A stretch of 64,000 nucleotides of DNA from Snodgrassella communis (GCF_914768045.1 NZ_CAJZCD010000001.1:402960-466959), one strand, 5' to 3'; shown: positions 26,242-36,683, numbered from the stretch's first letter. Notes: generated by a model from the letters alone, not told the origin. Program-made: numbers and translations.

Positions 26242-28908
26242 TCACAGGCGGCCGTGACACTGTTTGTATTTCTGGCCACTGCCACATGGGCAGGGATCGT
26301 TACGGCGCACGATGATACCGAGCGCTTCCATGGCTTTAGGGCTGAAATCTTGATTTTCGTTACTGGCAGCGGTCAATATTTCTGGCTGTTCTTCTGCCTG
26401 CTCCTGTTCGAACTGTACGGAAATCAGCAGGGAAGCAACGGTACTGCGGATATTGCGCCACATGGCCTGAAACATTTCAAATGCTTCACGTTTGTATTCC
26501 TGTTTCGGATTTTTCTGGGCATAGCCGCGCAGATGAATCCCCTGACGCAGGTAATCCATATCAGCCAGATGTTCGCGCCAGCGGTTATCAATGATTTGCA
26601 GCATGATGTCGCGTTCGAATCGGCGCATGGCATCGATACCAACCAGTTCGACTTTATGGGCGTAATCTTTTTCGACAATGTCCAGTAATCGTTCGCAGAT
26701 GGTTTCGTTGTCGAGGCTGTTGTCTTCTTTGAGCCAGTCGCTGATGGAAACATTGATGTGATAATCAGCAGCCAGTTTTTGTTCGAGGCCGGAAATATCC
26801 CATTGCTCTTCCATGCTGTCTGGCGGGATAAAGCTGTCTACGGTATCAACGATGGCATCATGGCGAATTTCCTGCATCAGGCTGTCGATGTCGTTGCTGG
26901 CCAGAATATCGGCACGCTGATGATAGATAACTTTACGCTGATCGTTGGCTACGTCATCGTATTCTAGTACTTGTTTGCGCATGTCGAAATTGCGGTTTTC
27001 CACTTTGCGCTGCGCACCTTCAATCTGGCGATTGAGCATACCAGCCTCTATGGCTACGCCGCGTTCGGGAGCCAAACGATTAAGAATGGCGGTAGCTCTG
27101 TCAAGGGCAAACAGGCGCAGCAACGGGTCTTCAAACGATAGATAAAAGCGACTGGAGCCGGCATCACCCTGCCGGCCGGCACGGCCACGTAACTGGTTGT
27201 CGATACGGCGGCTTTCATGCCGTTCGGTACCGATGATGTGTAAGCCGCCGGCGGCAATTACGGCATCATGGTCGCGTTGCCATTGCTGTTGTAATGCATC
27301 GATTCTGCTTGCCTTATCTGCTTCGGTAAGGCTGTCATCGGCAGTGATAGCCTCTATCTGTGGCTTGATGTTGCCACCAAGAACGATATCAGTACCGCGG
27401 CCTGCCATATTGGTGGCTACGGTAATCATGCCTGGCCGGCCAGCCTGAGCAATAATATCGGCTTCACGCGCATGTTCTTTGGCATTGAGGACGTTGTGTT
27501 GCAGATGTTCTTTATCCAGTAACGCGGATACCAGCTCGGAGTTCTCGATGCTGGTAGTACCGACCAGTATCGGCTGCCCTTTGGCATGGCGCTCTTTGAT
27601 ATCGGCAACAACGGCTTCGTATTTTTCTTCGCTGGAACGGTAAATCTGGTCGTTTAAGTCTTTGCGTACCATCGGGCGGTTTGGCGGGATGATAACGGTT
27701 TCTAAGCCATAAATACTCTGAAATTCAAATGCTTCGGTATCAGCCGTACCGGTCATGCCTGCCAGTTTGTCGTACAGGCGGAAGAAATTCTGGAAGGTGA
27801 TGGAAGCCAGTGTCTGATTTTCTTTGTTGATTTCCACGCCCTCTTTGGCCTCTACTGCTTGATGCAGTCCATCAGACCAGCGCCGGCCGGCCATTAGGCG
27901 ACCGGTAAATTCGTCAACAATGACTACTTCACCATGCTGTACGACGTAATGCTGGTCACGCTGATACAGGGTATAAGCACGTAATGCAGCCATCAGGTGA
28001 TGCATAAGCATGATGTTGGTGGTGGAATACAGGGAATCGCCGTCTTGTAACAACCCCATGTTGCTGAGAATCTCTTCGGCGTGTTCATGTCCCTGCTCGC
28101 TGAGGATAACCTGCCGTGCTTTTTCGTCTACCCAGTAATCACCCTCTCCTTCTTCGCTTTTTTGCGCAATCAGTTGTGGCGGAATCTGGTTCATTACCTG
28201 ATACAGGGTAACGTTATCATCGGCCTGGCCGGAAATAATCAGTGGGGTACGTGCTTCGTCTATCAGGATGGAGTCAACTTCATCAACTACGGCAAATGAC
28301 AGTTCACGCTGTACTTTTTCACTCGGGTCGAGCACCATGTTGTCGCGCAGGTAATCAAAGCCATATTCGTTGTTTGTGCCATAGGTGATGTCGGCCTGAT
28401 AAGCTGCTTTTTTATCTTCTTGATCCATGTTGCTGACGATAACGCCAACTGTCATGCCCAGAAATTCATACAACGGACGCATAATGCTGGCATCACGGGC
28501 AGCCAGATAATCATTTACGGTAACTACATGCACACCTCGGCCGGTCAGGGCATTGAGATAAACGGCAGTGGTGGCTACCAGTGTTTTTCCTTCACCGGTA
28601 CGCATTTCAGCAATTTTCCCGTGATGCAGTACCATGCCACCGATAAGCTGAACATCAAAGTGGCGCATGTTAAGGATACGCTGGCTAGCTTCGCGGCATA
28701 CGGCAAATGCTTCTACCAGCAGGTTGTCGAGTTTTTCGCCATCAGCCAGACGTTGTTTGAATTCAGCAGTTTTAGCCTGTAGTTCGGTATCACTCAGCGC
28801 CTGAATTTTGGGTTCGAGCGCATTGATTTTGGATACTTCTTTACGATATTGTTTCAAAAGCCGGTCGTTGCGGCTTCCGAGAATTTTTTTTGCTAAGTTT
28901 TTCAACAT
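26242..28908 (-). CDS. secA: Preprotein translocase ATPase SecA
   Basis: 888 residues. ATPase motor that drives proteins through SecYEG. Visible: Walker A MRTGEGKT (near residue 105), the DEAD-like [20 protein letters not shown], preprotein cross-linking region, [10 protein letters not shown] and [11 protein letters not shown] of the second nucleotide-binding fold. The helical scaffold and IRA1 region includes [15 protein letters not shown]. The zinc-binding tail [19 protein letters not shown] contacts SecB and phospholipid. Full length. It follows the DUF721/dciA-like gene on the same strand, as in Neisseria, with about 630 bases between. No secM-like open frame was found in that leader. Confidence 0.98.
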   Translation of the reverse strand: MLKNLAKKILGSRNDRLLKQYRKEVSKINALEPKIQALSDTELQAKTAEFKQRLADGEKLDNLLVEAFAVCREASQRILNMRHFDVQLIGGMVLHHGKIAEMRTGEGKTLVATTAVYLNALTGRGVHVVTVNDYLAARDASIMRPLYEFLGMTVGVIVSNMDQEDKKAAYQADITYGTNNEYGFDYLRDNMVLDPSEKVQRELSFAVVDEVDSILIDEARTPLIISGQADDNVTLYQVMNQIPPQLIAQKSEEGEGDYWVDEKARQVILSEQGHEHAEEILSNMGLLQDGDSLYSTTNIMLMHHLMAALRAYTLYQRDQHYVVQHGEVVIVDEFTGRLMAGRRWSDGLHQAVEAKEGVEINKENQTLASITFQNFFRLYDKLAGMTGTADTEAFEFQSIYGLETVIIPPNRPMVRKDLNDQIYRSSEEKYEAVVADIKERHAKGQPILVGTTSIENSELVSALLDKEHLQHNVLNAKEHAREADIIAQAGRPGMITVATNMAGRGTDIVLGGNIKPQIEAITADDSLTEADKASRIDALQQQWQRDHDAVIAAGGLHIIGTERHESRRIDNQLRGRAGRQGDAGSSRFYLSFEDPLLRLFALDRATAILNRLAPERGVAIEAGMLNRQIEGAQRKVENRNFDMRKQVLEYDDVANDQRKVIYHQRADILASNDIDSLMQEIRHDAIVDTVDSFIPPDSMEEQWDISGLEQKLAADYHINVSISDWLKEDNSLDNETICERLLDIVEKDYAHKVELVGIDAMRRFERDIMLQIIDNRWREHLADMDYLRQGIHLRGYAQKNPKQEYKREAFEMFQAMWRNIRSTVASLLISVQFEQEQAEEQPEILTAASNENQDFSPKAMEALGIIVRRNDPCPCGSGQKYKQCHGRL

Positions 28909-29536
28909 AAATCAATAGTCCGGCACCAGCAGGCGCAATAAAAAGTAAGCATGAAATGGGAAATTTTAACACAATCATCTATGCTGCTGTATGGCTGTTT
29001 GCATGCTTATATTAATTATAGGCAATCAGTAACTGTTTTTTGAAGTGACAAATTGCTGTTTATGGTGGTTAATATTATGGTGAAATGTTTATTTCCAAGC
29101 ACTGTCTATGGTAAAAGATGCAGCCGCTGCTGTGCTTAATACAACAATGTGAATATAAAAAGGTATTATTTTCAGCACAGACGATTATTATAGATGCAGA
29201 TAATGTTATGGTTAAAATATATCGATGAGGGTTAGTTCTAAACTGTTAAGATTTTATTACTGTAACCGTTTTATTTTTAAATACGATTAATATTTGCATC
29301 AAGAACAATGAATGCAAAATTCATTCTGTTCTGGGGTTCTGTCATAAACAGATAAGGCAAGGTAATGATTATCTGAAAATAAGTAATGAGCTGTATAGAA
29401 ATATGTGTGTTTGCTTATATTTCTGTTCTGAATGGAAATAATTAAGTTCAGAGGTATTTAATTATTAGTGTATATGTCTCTGGTTAAATGATACTGGCCA
29501 GATTTTAATCTGTTATCAGCACTCGCTGATATCGGT
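28909..29536. other. Long leader between dciA-like gene and secA
   Basis: About 630 AT-rich bases without a gene. It must contain the secA promoter. No secM-like arrest-peptide frame or strong terminator for the upstream gene was recognised. Confidence 0.45.
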
Positions 29537-29953
29537 CTAACTGTTTTTTTCGCTTAGGCGGCGTAATGCTGCTGCCAATTCCGGATGATGTGGCAATGCT
29601 TGTGCCGAGCGCGCCAAGGCTCCACGTGCTACAGGGCTTAAACTGGCACGCTTTACGGCCTCCGGTTTCGACTCTGGCGGCTGTACTTTAACTTTTACGC
29701 TGTTGATTGTGGCCTCAATCTGCTGTAATTGTGGCAATAATGCTGGCAATACCATGCGTAAGCGTGAGGCAGCCATGCTGTTATGGGCAATCACGACTAA
29801 ACAGCCGTCTCGTACACAGGCAACATTAAAATGGGCTCGCATGCTGGCCGGTAGCTCCTGTTTAAGGCAGGTGCTCAAACGTTGCCAGTGTGCTGACTGT
29901 GTCAGCAACTGATTAAGCTGGGCATTTTTCTTGCCAAAACGATTCAGATTCAT
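29537..29953 (-). CDS. DUF721 / DciA-like protein
   Basis: 138 residues. The N-terminal half has the KH-like pattern of DUF721 (LACLxxEL..AHFNVACVRDGCLVVIAHNSMAASRLRM), where LVVIAHNSMAASRLRM matches the region that family members use for nucleic-acid contact. DciA proteins are the ancestral loaders of the DnaB replicative helicase in bacteria lacking DnaC; whether this short neisserial form performs that job is inference. The C-terminal part is Ala/Pro-rich. The location directly upstream of secA is conserved in Neisseria and supports the assignment. Confidence 0.7.
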   Translation of the reverse strand: MNLNRFGKKNAQLNQLLTQSAHWQRLSTCLKQELPASMRAHFNVACVRDGCLVVIAHNSMAASRLRMVLPALLPQLQQIEATINSVKVKVQPPESKPEAVKRASLSPVARGALARSAQALPHHPELAAALRRLSEKNS

Positions 29954-30169
29954 ATCTGTATACTAACGTAATTTGTTGGTGACATCGGGCATTTACTTTT
30001 GATGTCTGATGTTAATGTTATGGTTTCCACTTATTGTGAATATCAATCCGGATGCAAGATTAATTGCAGTGTGTTTAGGTAGTCACTGGTGCGATATCAG
30101 CTGGCACGATGCTGGAAAATAATTGGCAGCTTGGAAACAAACTTCGCATGAAGATGATGATATGGTCGT

Positions 30170-30946
30170 TTAAAAGCCGTTTTCCATGATAATCTGTCCG
30201 GGTGTTCTATTGCGGTGCATGCTGTAGCCCATATCAAGTAAGGTCTTAAAGGTATCGGCTACCATAGCTGGATTGCCGCACAACATAAAGCGGGTTTGCG
30301 CAGGGGTAAAAGTCTGGCCTAATCCCGTTGCTAATGTGCTATTTTGTAATAACTGTGGCAAGCGCTGGTTTAGTGCTCCTGCTACGTTTTCGCGGGTAAC
30401 TACTGGCTGATAAGACAGTTTATCAGTATATTCGCCAATCAGGGGATGGTTGATTAGGTCGTTTATGCGCTGGCTGAAAATGAGTTCGCTGGCGTGAGAA
30501 ACGGAATGTACCAGCCCGATATGCTGGAAACGCTCCCAGACAGCCGGCTGTTGCAGCATGGACAAAAATGGCGCTATGCCGCTGCCGGTACTGAGCATCA
30601 CCAGTTGATCACCATCGGTAAATCTGCCGGGCAGTAAAAAGCCAAAGGCGGTTTTATCCAGCAGGATATGGTCGCCGGCCTGTAGCTGTGCCAGTCTGGC
30701 ACTCATTGCTCCGCCCTCAATCAATACTACAAAAAATTCCAGTGTTTCTGCATATTCGGCCGAGACGATAGAATAAGCCCGCCAGATAAATCCGGCTCCG
30801 TCACGAAAGCCCAGACGCGAAAACTGACCGGCACTGAAACGATAGGCTTCTGGCCGGGTAATGGCGAATGTAAGCAGTTTCGGGGTATGCTGCTTAATCC
30901 ACAATACGGTTTCTTGGGTAAATTTGGCTTCTGTGGCAGCCTGCAT
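30170..30946 (-). CDS. Second ferredoxin-NADP reductase-like flavoprotein
   Basis: 258 residues. Same two-domain layout as the Fpr at 25201-25977 but clearly diverged: flavin motif RAYSIVSA, GGAMSARLAQLQAGD, pyridine-nucleotide motif VMLSTGSGIAPFLSM, MLCGNPAMV, and a C-terminus ending MENGF instead of the ERAFV-type end. Cytoplasmic FAD enzyme expected to exchange electrons between NADPH and a small redox protein; its partner is unknown. It is the last gene of a run metC-like, J-domain protein, fpr-like, with 47 bases between it and the J-domain gene, so the three are probably co-transcribed. Confidence 0.85.
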   Translation of the reverse strand: MQAATEAKFTQETVLWIKQHTPKLLTFAITRPEAYRFSAGQFSRLGFRDGAGFIWRAYSIVSAEYAETLEFFVVLIEGGAMSARLAQLQAGDHILLDKTAFGFLLPGRFTDGDQLVMLSTGSGIAPFLSMLQQPAVWERFQHIGLVHSVSHASELIFSQRINDLINHPLIGEYTDKLSYQPVVTRENVAGALNQRLPQLLQNSTLATGLGQTFTPAQTRFMLCGNPAMVADTFKTLLDMGYSMHRNRTPGQIIMENGF

Positions 30947-30993
30947 GCGGTTATTCCTGTGTGCGCCACCGGCTGGCCGGTGGCGGTATTGAT

Positions 30994-31776
30994 TTACAGT
31001 CTGATATCGATATCCTGATATTTGCGGCTGGCCTCGGTATTGTTGATTTCAATACCATCACTCACTGCCCATTTACCATCGTTGATACGCTGATATTGCA
31101 GGCTGAAATTGCCATCGCCGATTTTATGCAGGGTAAAGGTTTCGCCCGCCGGAATGTAAAAGGTACGTATAGCGGTAAATTTACCGGCGTGCAATTCGTA
31201 TAATTGGGCAAATACGGGCGATTGCAAGGATGTGGCATGTACCACTATGGTGTTATTACCGCGCTGGCGCAGAACTGGGTAGCCGGACACATAGGCAGCT
31301 TTGAGCGGGAAAAGCTGGCCATTGGGTGCAGTCTGTACTGTTGTGCTACTTTGTGCCGGTGGCGTCTCTACTGGCGGATGCGCCAGTCGCCACCAAACGC
31401 CACCCATGGCAATCAGAATGGCAATACCCACTATCCACAACCAAACATGGCCGTGTTCATGCAGAACAACTATTTTGTCCTGATGGTTGGGCAATAAGGC
31501 CGGCGGCGCAAACGGGGTCTGTCTGCGTGATAGCAATGCCGGTGACAGGCGAGCCTGTAGGCTTTGTCGTGCGATCCACACATCATGATGGTGACGCTTT
31601 TCCGGATCGGATAGCACGGCATAGGCCTGATTAATCTCGGCCATACGCTGATGTGCCTGTGGATTATGAGGATTGCGGTCAGGATGGTATTTTTGTGACA
31701 AAGCCCGATAGGCTGCGCGAATCACTTCGTCGGATGCCCCCTGAGCAACATTTAATACGTCGTAATAATTGTGCAC
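30994..31776 (-). CDS. Membrane-anchored J-domain protein
   Basis: 260 residues from a GTG start. Residues 1-65 form a J domain with the HPD tripeptide in KYHPDRNP, which would stimulate a DnaK/Hsp70 ATPase. A linker leads to one hydrophobic segment (VWLWIVGIAILIAMGGVWW, about residues 131-149). The remaining C-terminal half is predicted to be periplasmic and has no Cys-repeat or CTD typical of DnaJ, so this is a specialised co-chaperone. I do not recognise the C-terminal domain. The gene starts 20 bases after the metC-like stop codon and precedes an fpr-like gene. Confidence 0.85.
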   Translation of the reverse strand: MHNYYDVLNVAQGASDEVIRAAYRALSQKYHPDRNPHNPQAHQRMAEINQAYAVLSDPEKRHHHDVWIARQSLQARLSPALLSRRQTPFAPPALLPNHQDKIVVLHEHGHVWLWIVGIAILIAMGGVWWRLAHPPVETPPAQSSTTVQTAPNGQLFPLKAAYVSGYPVLRQRGNNTIVVHATSLQSPVFAQLYELHAGKFTAIRTFYIPAGETFTLHKIGDGNFSLQYQRINDGKWAVSDGIEINNTEASRKYQDIDIRL

Positions 31777-31796
31777 GGATTTTTCACTTACACAGG

Positions 31797-32954
31797 TTAA
31801 ATCAAGGTATTGAGTGCATGGTTGATATCGTTCCAGATATCTTCGATGTCTTCGATACCGGTAGAAATGCGCAGCAAGCCTTCACGAATGCCCAGAGATT
31901 CTTTGACTTCTGTACTCATGCCACTGTGCGACTGGCTGGCACTGTGGTTAATCAGGCTTTCCACGCCACCAAGGCTGGCAGCCATGCGAATCAGTCGCAG
32001 GTTTCTAATCACGCTGTTGGCCGCTTCGCGGCTGTTGTGGCGCAGATAGATTGATACCACGCCACCAAAACCATGCTGCATCTGTTTGCAGGCTAGTTCA
32101 TGATGCTCATGTTCAGGCAAGCCGGGGTAAAAGACTTTCTCTACTGCCGGATGCTGCTGCAAGCGTTTGGCCAGTTCAGCAGCATTGGCTAGATGCCGCT
32201 CCATGCGCACAACCAGTGTTTTGATGCCGCGTAATACCAATGCACAATCCATCGGACCGGCCACGCCACCGGTGTTGATACTGGTGGCACGCAGTAATCT
32301 GGCGTGTGTCGTGTCCTTAACCACGACAATACCCATTAATACATCGGAATGCCCACACAGGTATTTGGTAGCAGAATGAAATACGATATCTACACCCAGA
32401 TTCAGTGGTTGTTGCACGTAGGGTGTGGCAAAGGTGTTGTCGATACCAACGATGGCACCGGCCGCTTTGGCTTTGGTAGTCAATTCAGCAATATCAACCA
32501 GACGTAGCAACGGGTTGCTCGGGGTTTCGAGCCACACCATTTTCACTGTGGTTTGTGCCAGTATGCGGTCTAGGTTGGCCGGCTGGGTAAGATCGGCAAA
32601 AATGACGTTAACACCCCATTGTGCATACACTTCAGTCAGCAGATCGTAAGCACCACCATAAATATCGGCAACCGCAACAATGGTATCGCCCGGACGCAGA
32701 AAAGTCCGCCAGACAGCATCTATTCCGGCCATGCCGCTACCATAGGCAAAGCCGGCACAACCATTTTCCAGCTCGGCTACCGTATCTTCCAATACCTGCC
32801 GTGTTGGATTGGAGACACGTGCATAACGGAACGGGATATTTTCTCCAATTTCATGCAGGGCAAACATGCTGTTCTGGTAAATTGGTGGCATCAGTGCACG
32901 GTTATGCTCTTCCGGCTGGTAACTGGAATGAATGGTTTGTGTGGCAAATTTCAT
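31797..32954 (-). CDS. Cys/Met metabolism PLP enzyme (cystathionine beta-lyase or gamma-synthase)
   Basis: 385 residues. Fold-type I PLP enzyme of the transsulfuration family. The PLP lysine is Lys197 in HSATKYLCGHSDV; YARVSNPTRQVLE, YGSGMAGIDAVW and IDNTFATPYVQQPL are typical. The C-terminal ASLGGVESLINHSASQSH is shared by MetB, MetC and methionine gamma-lyase, which cannot be separated safely by eye. It would act in methionine or cysteine interconversion in the cytoplasm. First gene of a probable operon with the J-domain protein and the second fpr-like gene; divergent from folE2. Confidence 0.85.
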   Translation of the reverse strand: MKFATQTIHSSYQPEEHNRALMPPIYQNSMFALHEIGENIPFRYARVSNPTRQVLEDTVAELENGCAGFAYGSGMAGIDAVWRTFLRPGDTIVAVADIYGGAYDLLTEVYAQWGVNVIFADLTQPANLDRILAQTTVKMVWLETPSNPLLRLVDIAELTTKAKAAGAIVGIDNTFATPYVQQPLNLGVDIVFHSATKYLCGHSDVLMGIVVVKDTTHARLLRATSINTGGVAGPMDCALVLRGIKTLVVRMERHLANAAELAKRLQQHPAVEKVFYPGLPEHEHHELACKQMQHGFGGVVSIYLRHNSREAANSVIRNLRLIRMAASLGGVESLINHSASQSHSGMSTEVKESLGIREGLLRISTGIEDIEDIWNDINHALNTLI

Positions 32955-33080
32955 ATTTTCTCCGATATGTTACTGTTTATGCTGTTCTGGTAGCTGTTAT
33001 GCCGTCACGGGCGTTTGTGTTACGAGTATCTAGTTTAGCACGCACGCCGCTTATCAGGCAGTAGGCTGTTTGTTCATCTC

Positions 33081-33123
33081 TAATTCCGAGTGGTTTGCTC
33101 GGAATTAAGCCATAAAGTATAAT
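33081..33123 (+). promoter_or_regulatory. folE2 promoter overlapped by a perfect palindrome
   Basis: TATAAT at 33118-33123, 17 bases after TTGCTC (33095-33100). The perfect 10-7-10 inverted repeat TAATTCCGAG / CTCGGAATTA (33081-33107) covers the -35 box. It is not followed by a T-tract, so it looks more like an operator than a terminator. The regulator is unknown; in other bacteria folE2 can be under Zur, but this palindrome was not matched to a known box. Confidence 0.55.
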
Positions 33124-33209
33124 TTTATGCTTTATACGCCACCGGTTCATGTGGTTTATTGCGCCGGTCTGGCTGGATTCAGATTTGTTTCACGAGGAAA
33201 ACCATCAGA

Positions 33210-33983
33210 ATGGATACTATTGCTGATGTGCAGAGCAGTGTTGATAAACGCAATATGCCAATCAATCAGGTTGGTGTGAAAGGCTTACGGCTGCCACTGA
33301 GTATTATCAGCGCTGCCGGCGAACAGCATACTGTAGCTGATTTAACTATGACTGTGGCGCTGCCAGCCGAACAGAAAGGCACGCATATGTCGCGTTTTAT
33401 TGAGTTAATGCTGGCACAACAGGGCAGTATGGATTTTGCAGCACTCCAGCGGCTAACCGGTGATATGTTGCTGAAACTTCAGGCAACAGCGGGTAGAATC
33501 AGTATACGTTTTCCTTTTTTCCGGCGCAAACTGGCACCGGTAACCGCTATTTCTAGCCTGCTGGATTATGAGGTTATGCTCTGTGGTGAAATTCTGGCTG
33601 GTGTTTATCAGCATAGCTTGCAGGTAGTGATTCCGGTAACCAGTCTGTGTCCGTGCAGTAAGGAAATTTCAGCATATGGGGCGCATAACCAGCGTTCACA
33701 TGTTACAGTTACGCTGATATCTACTGAGGCGGTGGCAATTGAAGAAATCATTGATCTGGTGGAGCAGCAGGGTTCATGCCAGCTTTACGGTCTGCTGAAG
33801 CGGCCAGATGAAAAGTATGTCACTGAATATGCTTATGACAATCCGAAATTTGTTGAAGACATGGTGCGCGATGTAGCCACGGCACTGAAAGCCGATGCTC
33901 GCATTCAGTCTTTCACAGTGGAAAGTGAAAATTTTGAATCAATTCATAATCATTCTGCCTATGCACTGATACAATATCCGTAA
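33210..33983 (+). CDS. folE2: GTP cyclohydrolase FolE2 (type IB)
   Basis: 257 residues from the ATG at 33210, preceded by GAGG; an upstream in-frame extension to 33159 is not family-like. It converts GTP to 7,8-dihydroneopterin triphosphate, the first step of folate (and queuosine) synthesis, and differs from FolE by being able to use metals other than zinc. Visible: the conserved catalytic Cys147 in TSLCPCSKEIS, GTHMSRFIELM, and near the C-terminus VESENFESIHNHSAYA. It stands alone, divergent from the metC-like gene and upstream of dsbD by about 155 bases. A palindrome over its promoter suggests specific regulation. Confidence 0.95.
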   Translation: MDTIADVQSSVDKRNMPINQVGVKGLRLPLSIISAAGEQHTVADLTMTVALPAEQKGTHMSRFIELMLAQQGSMDFAALQRLTGDMLLKLQATAGRISIRFPFFRRKLAPVTAISSLLDYEVMLCGEILAGVYQHSLQVVIPVTSLCPCSKEISAYGAHNQRSHVTVTLISTEAVAIEEIIDLVEQQGSCQLYGLLKRPDEKYVTEYAYDNPKFVEDMVRDVATALKADARIQSFTVESENFESIHNHSAYALIQYP

Positions 33984-34138
33984 ACTGACATATTCAGACT
34001 TAAGCCTTATCTGTATCTTCTATATGGGTAAAGTCAAGAAGCACAGGGGGAAGTGAATGGTTACTCTGCACGGTTTTGCCGGCAGCCATTCTCTTTGTTT
34101 GTAGTTCAGGTTGAAATTACACTGTTTATGTGACATTT

Positions 34139-35998
34139 ATGTATCATATTTCTTCTCGCTTGCGTGTCTGCACGGTTTCCCTGTTAAAACTGTTATTCCT
34201 GCTACTGGTTGTGCTGCTGGGATTCAGCAGCCCTGTACTGGCCTCCGATAATAATGACACGCTATTGGCACCAGAGCAGGCTTTTGTACCGCAATTAGTC
34301 GTTCATGATCAGCATATTGAGGTACATTTTGTTATTGCCAAAGGCTATTATCTGTACCGAAATAAAATTCAGGTTTCTACAAAACCGGCTGGTCTGTTTG
34401 CCGCAGCGCAATTTATCCAATCAGGCACACAGAAACAGGATGAGTTTTTTGGTACGCAGCAGGTTTACTATGATCATGCTGATGTGATCTGGCGTTATGC
34501 CACAAGTGCACAAACTGCGCCTTATGAATTAACCCTCTCATATCAAGGTTGTGCGGAGGCAGGCATCTGTTATCCTCCGGTAGAAAATACGTTAACCATC
34601 AGCCGTACCGGCAAATATCCTATTGTGTCACCAGTACTGCATAACAAGCCGGATGTAAGTGCTTTCACCAGTTCCCCCGAAAAAACACCGCCAGCTGAAT
34701 GGTCTGCCAGTTCTGGCGGCTATAGTCTATTTCAGCTCTCTTGGGCAATGCTAATTACTAATTTAATGACCTTTTTTATTGCTGGGATGGGTCTGAGCCT
34801 AACCGCATGCATGTATCCTTTGCTGCCGATTGTTTCGGCCATCGTGATGGGTTCTCGCCAGAAAACAACTAAATGGCGGGCATTTGTGCTGTCATTTATA
34901 TATGTGCAGGGACTGGCTTTTACTTACACTATTGTGGGTATTGTCACGGCACGTACCGGGGCATTTCTTACTGGCTGGTTGCAACAGCCGGCGGTGGTGC
35001 TGGCCGCAGCGGCCATATTGGTACTGCTGGCTTTATCGATGTTTGATTTGTACAGTATTCAATTGCCCACACGCTGGCAGGTTTTTTTTCAGCAGGCCAG
35101 TGGTCGTTTTCGCGGGGGACACTTGCTGTCTGTGCTGGTGATGGGCGCACTGTCGGCACTGATTGTTGGCCCATGTGTTGCGCCACCACTGGCTTTTGCA
35201 CTTGGTTATATTGGCCAGAGTGGTGATGCTATGCTGGGCGGTATGGCGTTGTATGTGATGGCACTGGGTACCGGCATTCCGCTGATTCTGATTTCGGTAT
35301 TCGGTGTACATATTATGCCACGTGCCGGAGACTGGATGGTTGGTGTGAAATATCTGTTCGGGCTGATGCTGCTGGGCGCAGCGACTTATATTGCCACTCC
35401 GTTTCTGAATTACTATCTGGTGGTGACTATTTATGCTCTAATCATGCTGGTGCCGGCACTGTATCTGGGCTGGCATTGCTATCACTCGCAAGGATATCAG
35501 CGCTGGTTTAATGCAGTGGCTGGTGCACTGTTTCTGATTGGCGGTATTTATTTTGTGGCAGCAAGTGCTGTGAACTATGCCACGCCTCTGCACCGCTTTC
35601 TAACTTTAACGCCTCCTAACAACCAGCATTTCGGCCGTTATTTCAAAAAGCCAGAACAACTGCGTCAGGCAATGCAACAGTTGTTTGACGAAGATCCAAA
35701 CAAACCGGTACTGGTGGATTTCTATGCAGACTGGTGTATTTCCTGCAAGGAAATGACGGCATTTACTTTGAACAAAGCTTCCGTCAGACGGGTGATTGAG
35801 GAGGAGCGATTTTTACAGATTGATGTTACCAACAATACGCCGGCACAGCGACGGATGATGCAGCAATATGGTTTGTACGGACCGCCCGGTTTATTCGTGA
35901 TTCACAGTAACGGCTATCGTAGCCAGCCACTAATTGGCTATGTCCCTGCAACAGAGCTGTTAATCTGGTATGACAGACAGATTCAGAAAGCACAATAA
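34139..35998 (+). CDS. dsbD: Thiol:disulfide interchange protein DsbD
   Basis: 619 residues from the ATG; a GTG three codons earlier is also open and neither has a strong ribosome site. Signal peptide (residues about 10-37), then the periplasmic alpha domain with redox pair Cys138/Cys144 in QGCAEAGICYPP. The eight-segment membrane domain has the pair in LTACMYPLLP and VGPCVAPPL, and the C-terminal thioredoxin-like domain has ADWCISCKEM. It carries electrons from cytoplasmic thioredoxin to periplasmic DsbC/DsbG and cytochrome c maturation proteins. All three Cys pairs are intact. Ends at a shared hairpin with the convergent roadblock gene. Confidence 0.95.
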   Translation: MYHISSRLRVCTVSLLKLLFLLLVVLLGFSSPVLASDNNDTLLAPEQAFVPQLVVHDQHIEVHFVIAKGYYLYRNKIQVSTKPAGLFAAAQFIQSGTQKQDEFFGTQQVYYDHADVIWRYATSAQTAPYELTLSYQGCAEAGICYPPVENTLTISRTGKYPIVSPVLHNKPDVSAFTSSPEKTPPAEWSASSGGYSLFQLSWAMLITNLMTFFIAGMGLSLTACMYPLLPIVSAIVMGSRQKTTKWRAFVLSFIYVQGLAFTYTIVGIVTARTGAFLTGWLQQPAVVLAAAAILVLLALSMFDLYSIQLPTRWQVFFQQASGRFRGGHLLSVLVMGALSALIVGPCVAPPLAFALGYIGQSGDAMLGGMALYVMALGTGIPLILISVFGVHIMPRAGDWMVGVKYLFGLMLLGAATYIATPFLNYYLVVTIYALIMLVPALYLGWHCYHSQGYQRWFNAVAGALFLIGGIYFVAASAVNYATPLHRFLTLTPPNNQHFGRYFKKPEQLRQAMQQLFDEDPNKPVLVDFYADWCISCKEMTAFTLNKASVRRVIEEERFLQIDVTNNTPAQRRMMQQYGLYGPPGLFVIHSNGYRSQPLIGYVPATELLIWYDRQIQKAQ

Positions 35999-36000
35999 AT

Positions 36001-36031
36001 TAACAGCCTCCTTTTTACAAGGAGGCTGTTA
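36001..36031. terminator. Hairpin between convergent dsbD and roadblock genes
   Basis: Perfect 11-bp inverted repeat TAACAGCCTCC and complement with a 9-base loop, 3 bases after the dsbD stop codon. T-tracts are weak on both sides; likely serves dsbD. Confidence 0.6.
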
Positions 36032-36072
36032 CATGGGGAGCAAACTGAACGGGCAGTTTGAGCTAATTGAGC

Positions 36073-36444
36073 TTAGTCACGATAATGGCGGTCGGCCACT
36101 TTCAAAGCACGCCGTGCGAGTCCCAAATTGGCAACTGTGCGGTCAAGCACCATAAACATGAATACGCCTTTCACATTTTTCATCGGCCGCAATAAATAAT
36201 ACTGTTTATGCAAGCTGATGAGAATATCATCTATGACATCTTCGTTACTCTCCTCACCATATAGGCGGGCAATTGCCTTAACCTCCGAACGCACGATTTC
36301 GGTATTGCCAGCAGACAAAACGTCCAGATCCATACCTGATGGACTAACACCATCCATCAACATTCCGCTTTCATAATTCACGACAGCACACGCCATGACA
36401 CCTTTAGTTGCTGCCAGCTCATCAATGACGCCATCAAATCTCAC
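36073..36444 (-). CDS. Roadblock/LC7-domain-like protein
   Basis: 123 residues. Pattern fits the roadblock/LC7 fold: an N-terminal helix (FDGVIDELAATKGVMACAVVNYESGMLM), a central helical part, and a C-terminal strand pair KGVFMFMVLDRTVANLGLARRAL. In bacteria such proteins are small cytoplasmic regulators often tied to GTPases or twitching motility; none of those genes is adjacent here. Similar proteins occur in Neisseria, without assigned function as far as I know. Convergent with dsbD and divergent from recC. The family call is by pattern only. Confidence 0.55.
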   Translation of the reverse strand: MRFDGVIDELAATKGVMACAVVNYESGMLMDGVSPSGMDLDVLSAGNTEIVRSEVKAIARLYGEESNEDVIDDILISLHKQYYLLRPMKNVKGVFMFMVLDRTVANLGLARRALKVADRHYRD

Positions 36445-36683
36445 TGTAATATCCTTCTTCTATTGCCATACTTATTTATAGCAGGGTATTTGGTTACCTA
36501 TTTTCCAATTTTTTCCAGCTTTTGACCAGCATTAACTTTTTTTATTAAAAAAATGCTTCCTGATCAGTGTCTAAACATGCACCTTTATTATGTCGGCACA
36601 ATAAGAACGGGTACCGTTCGGTGTCCAGCGCAAACTGCCTCAGTCCGGCTATAATAACAGCCTTAATCAGTGGTGGGGCTGTT

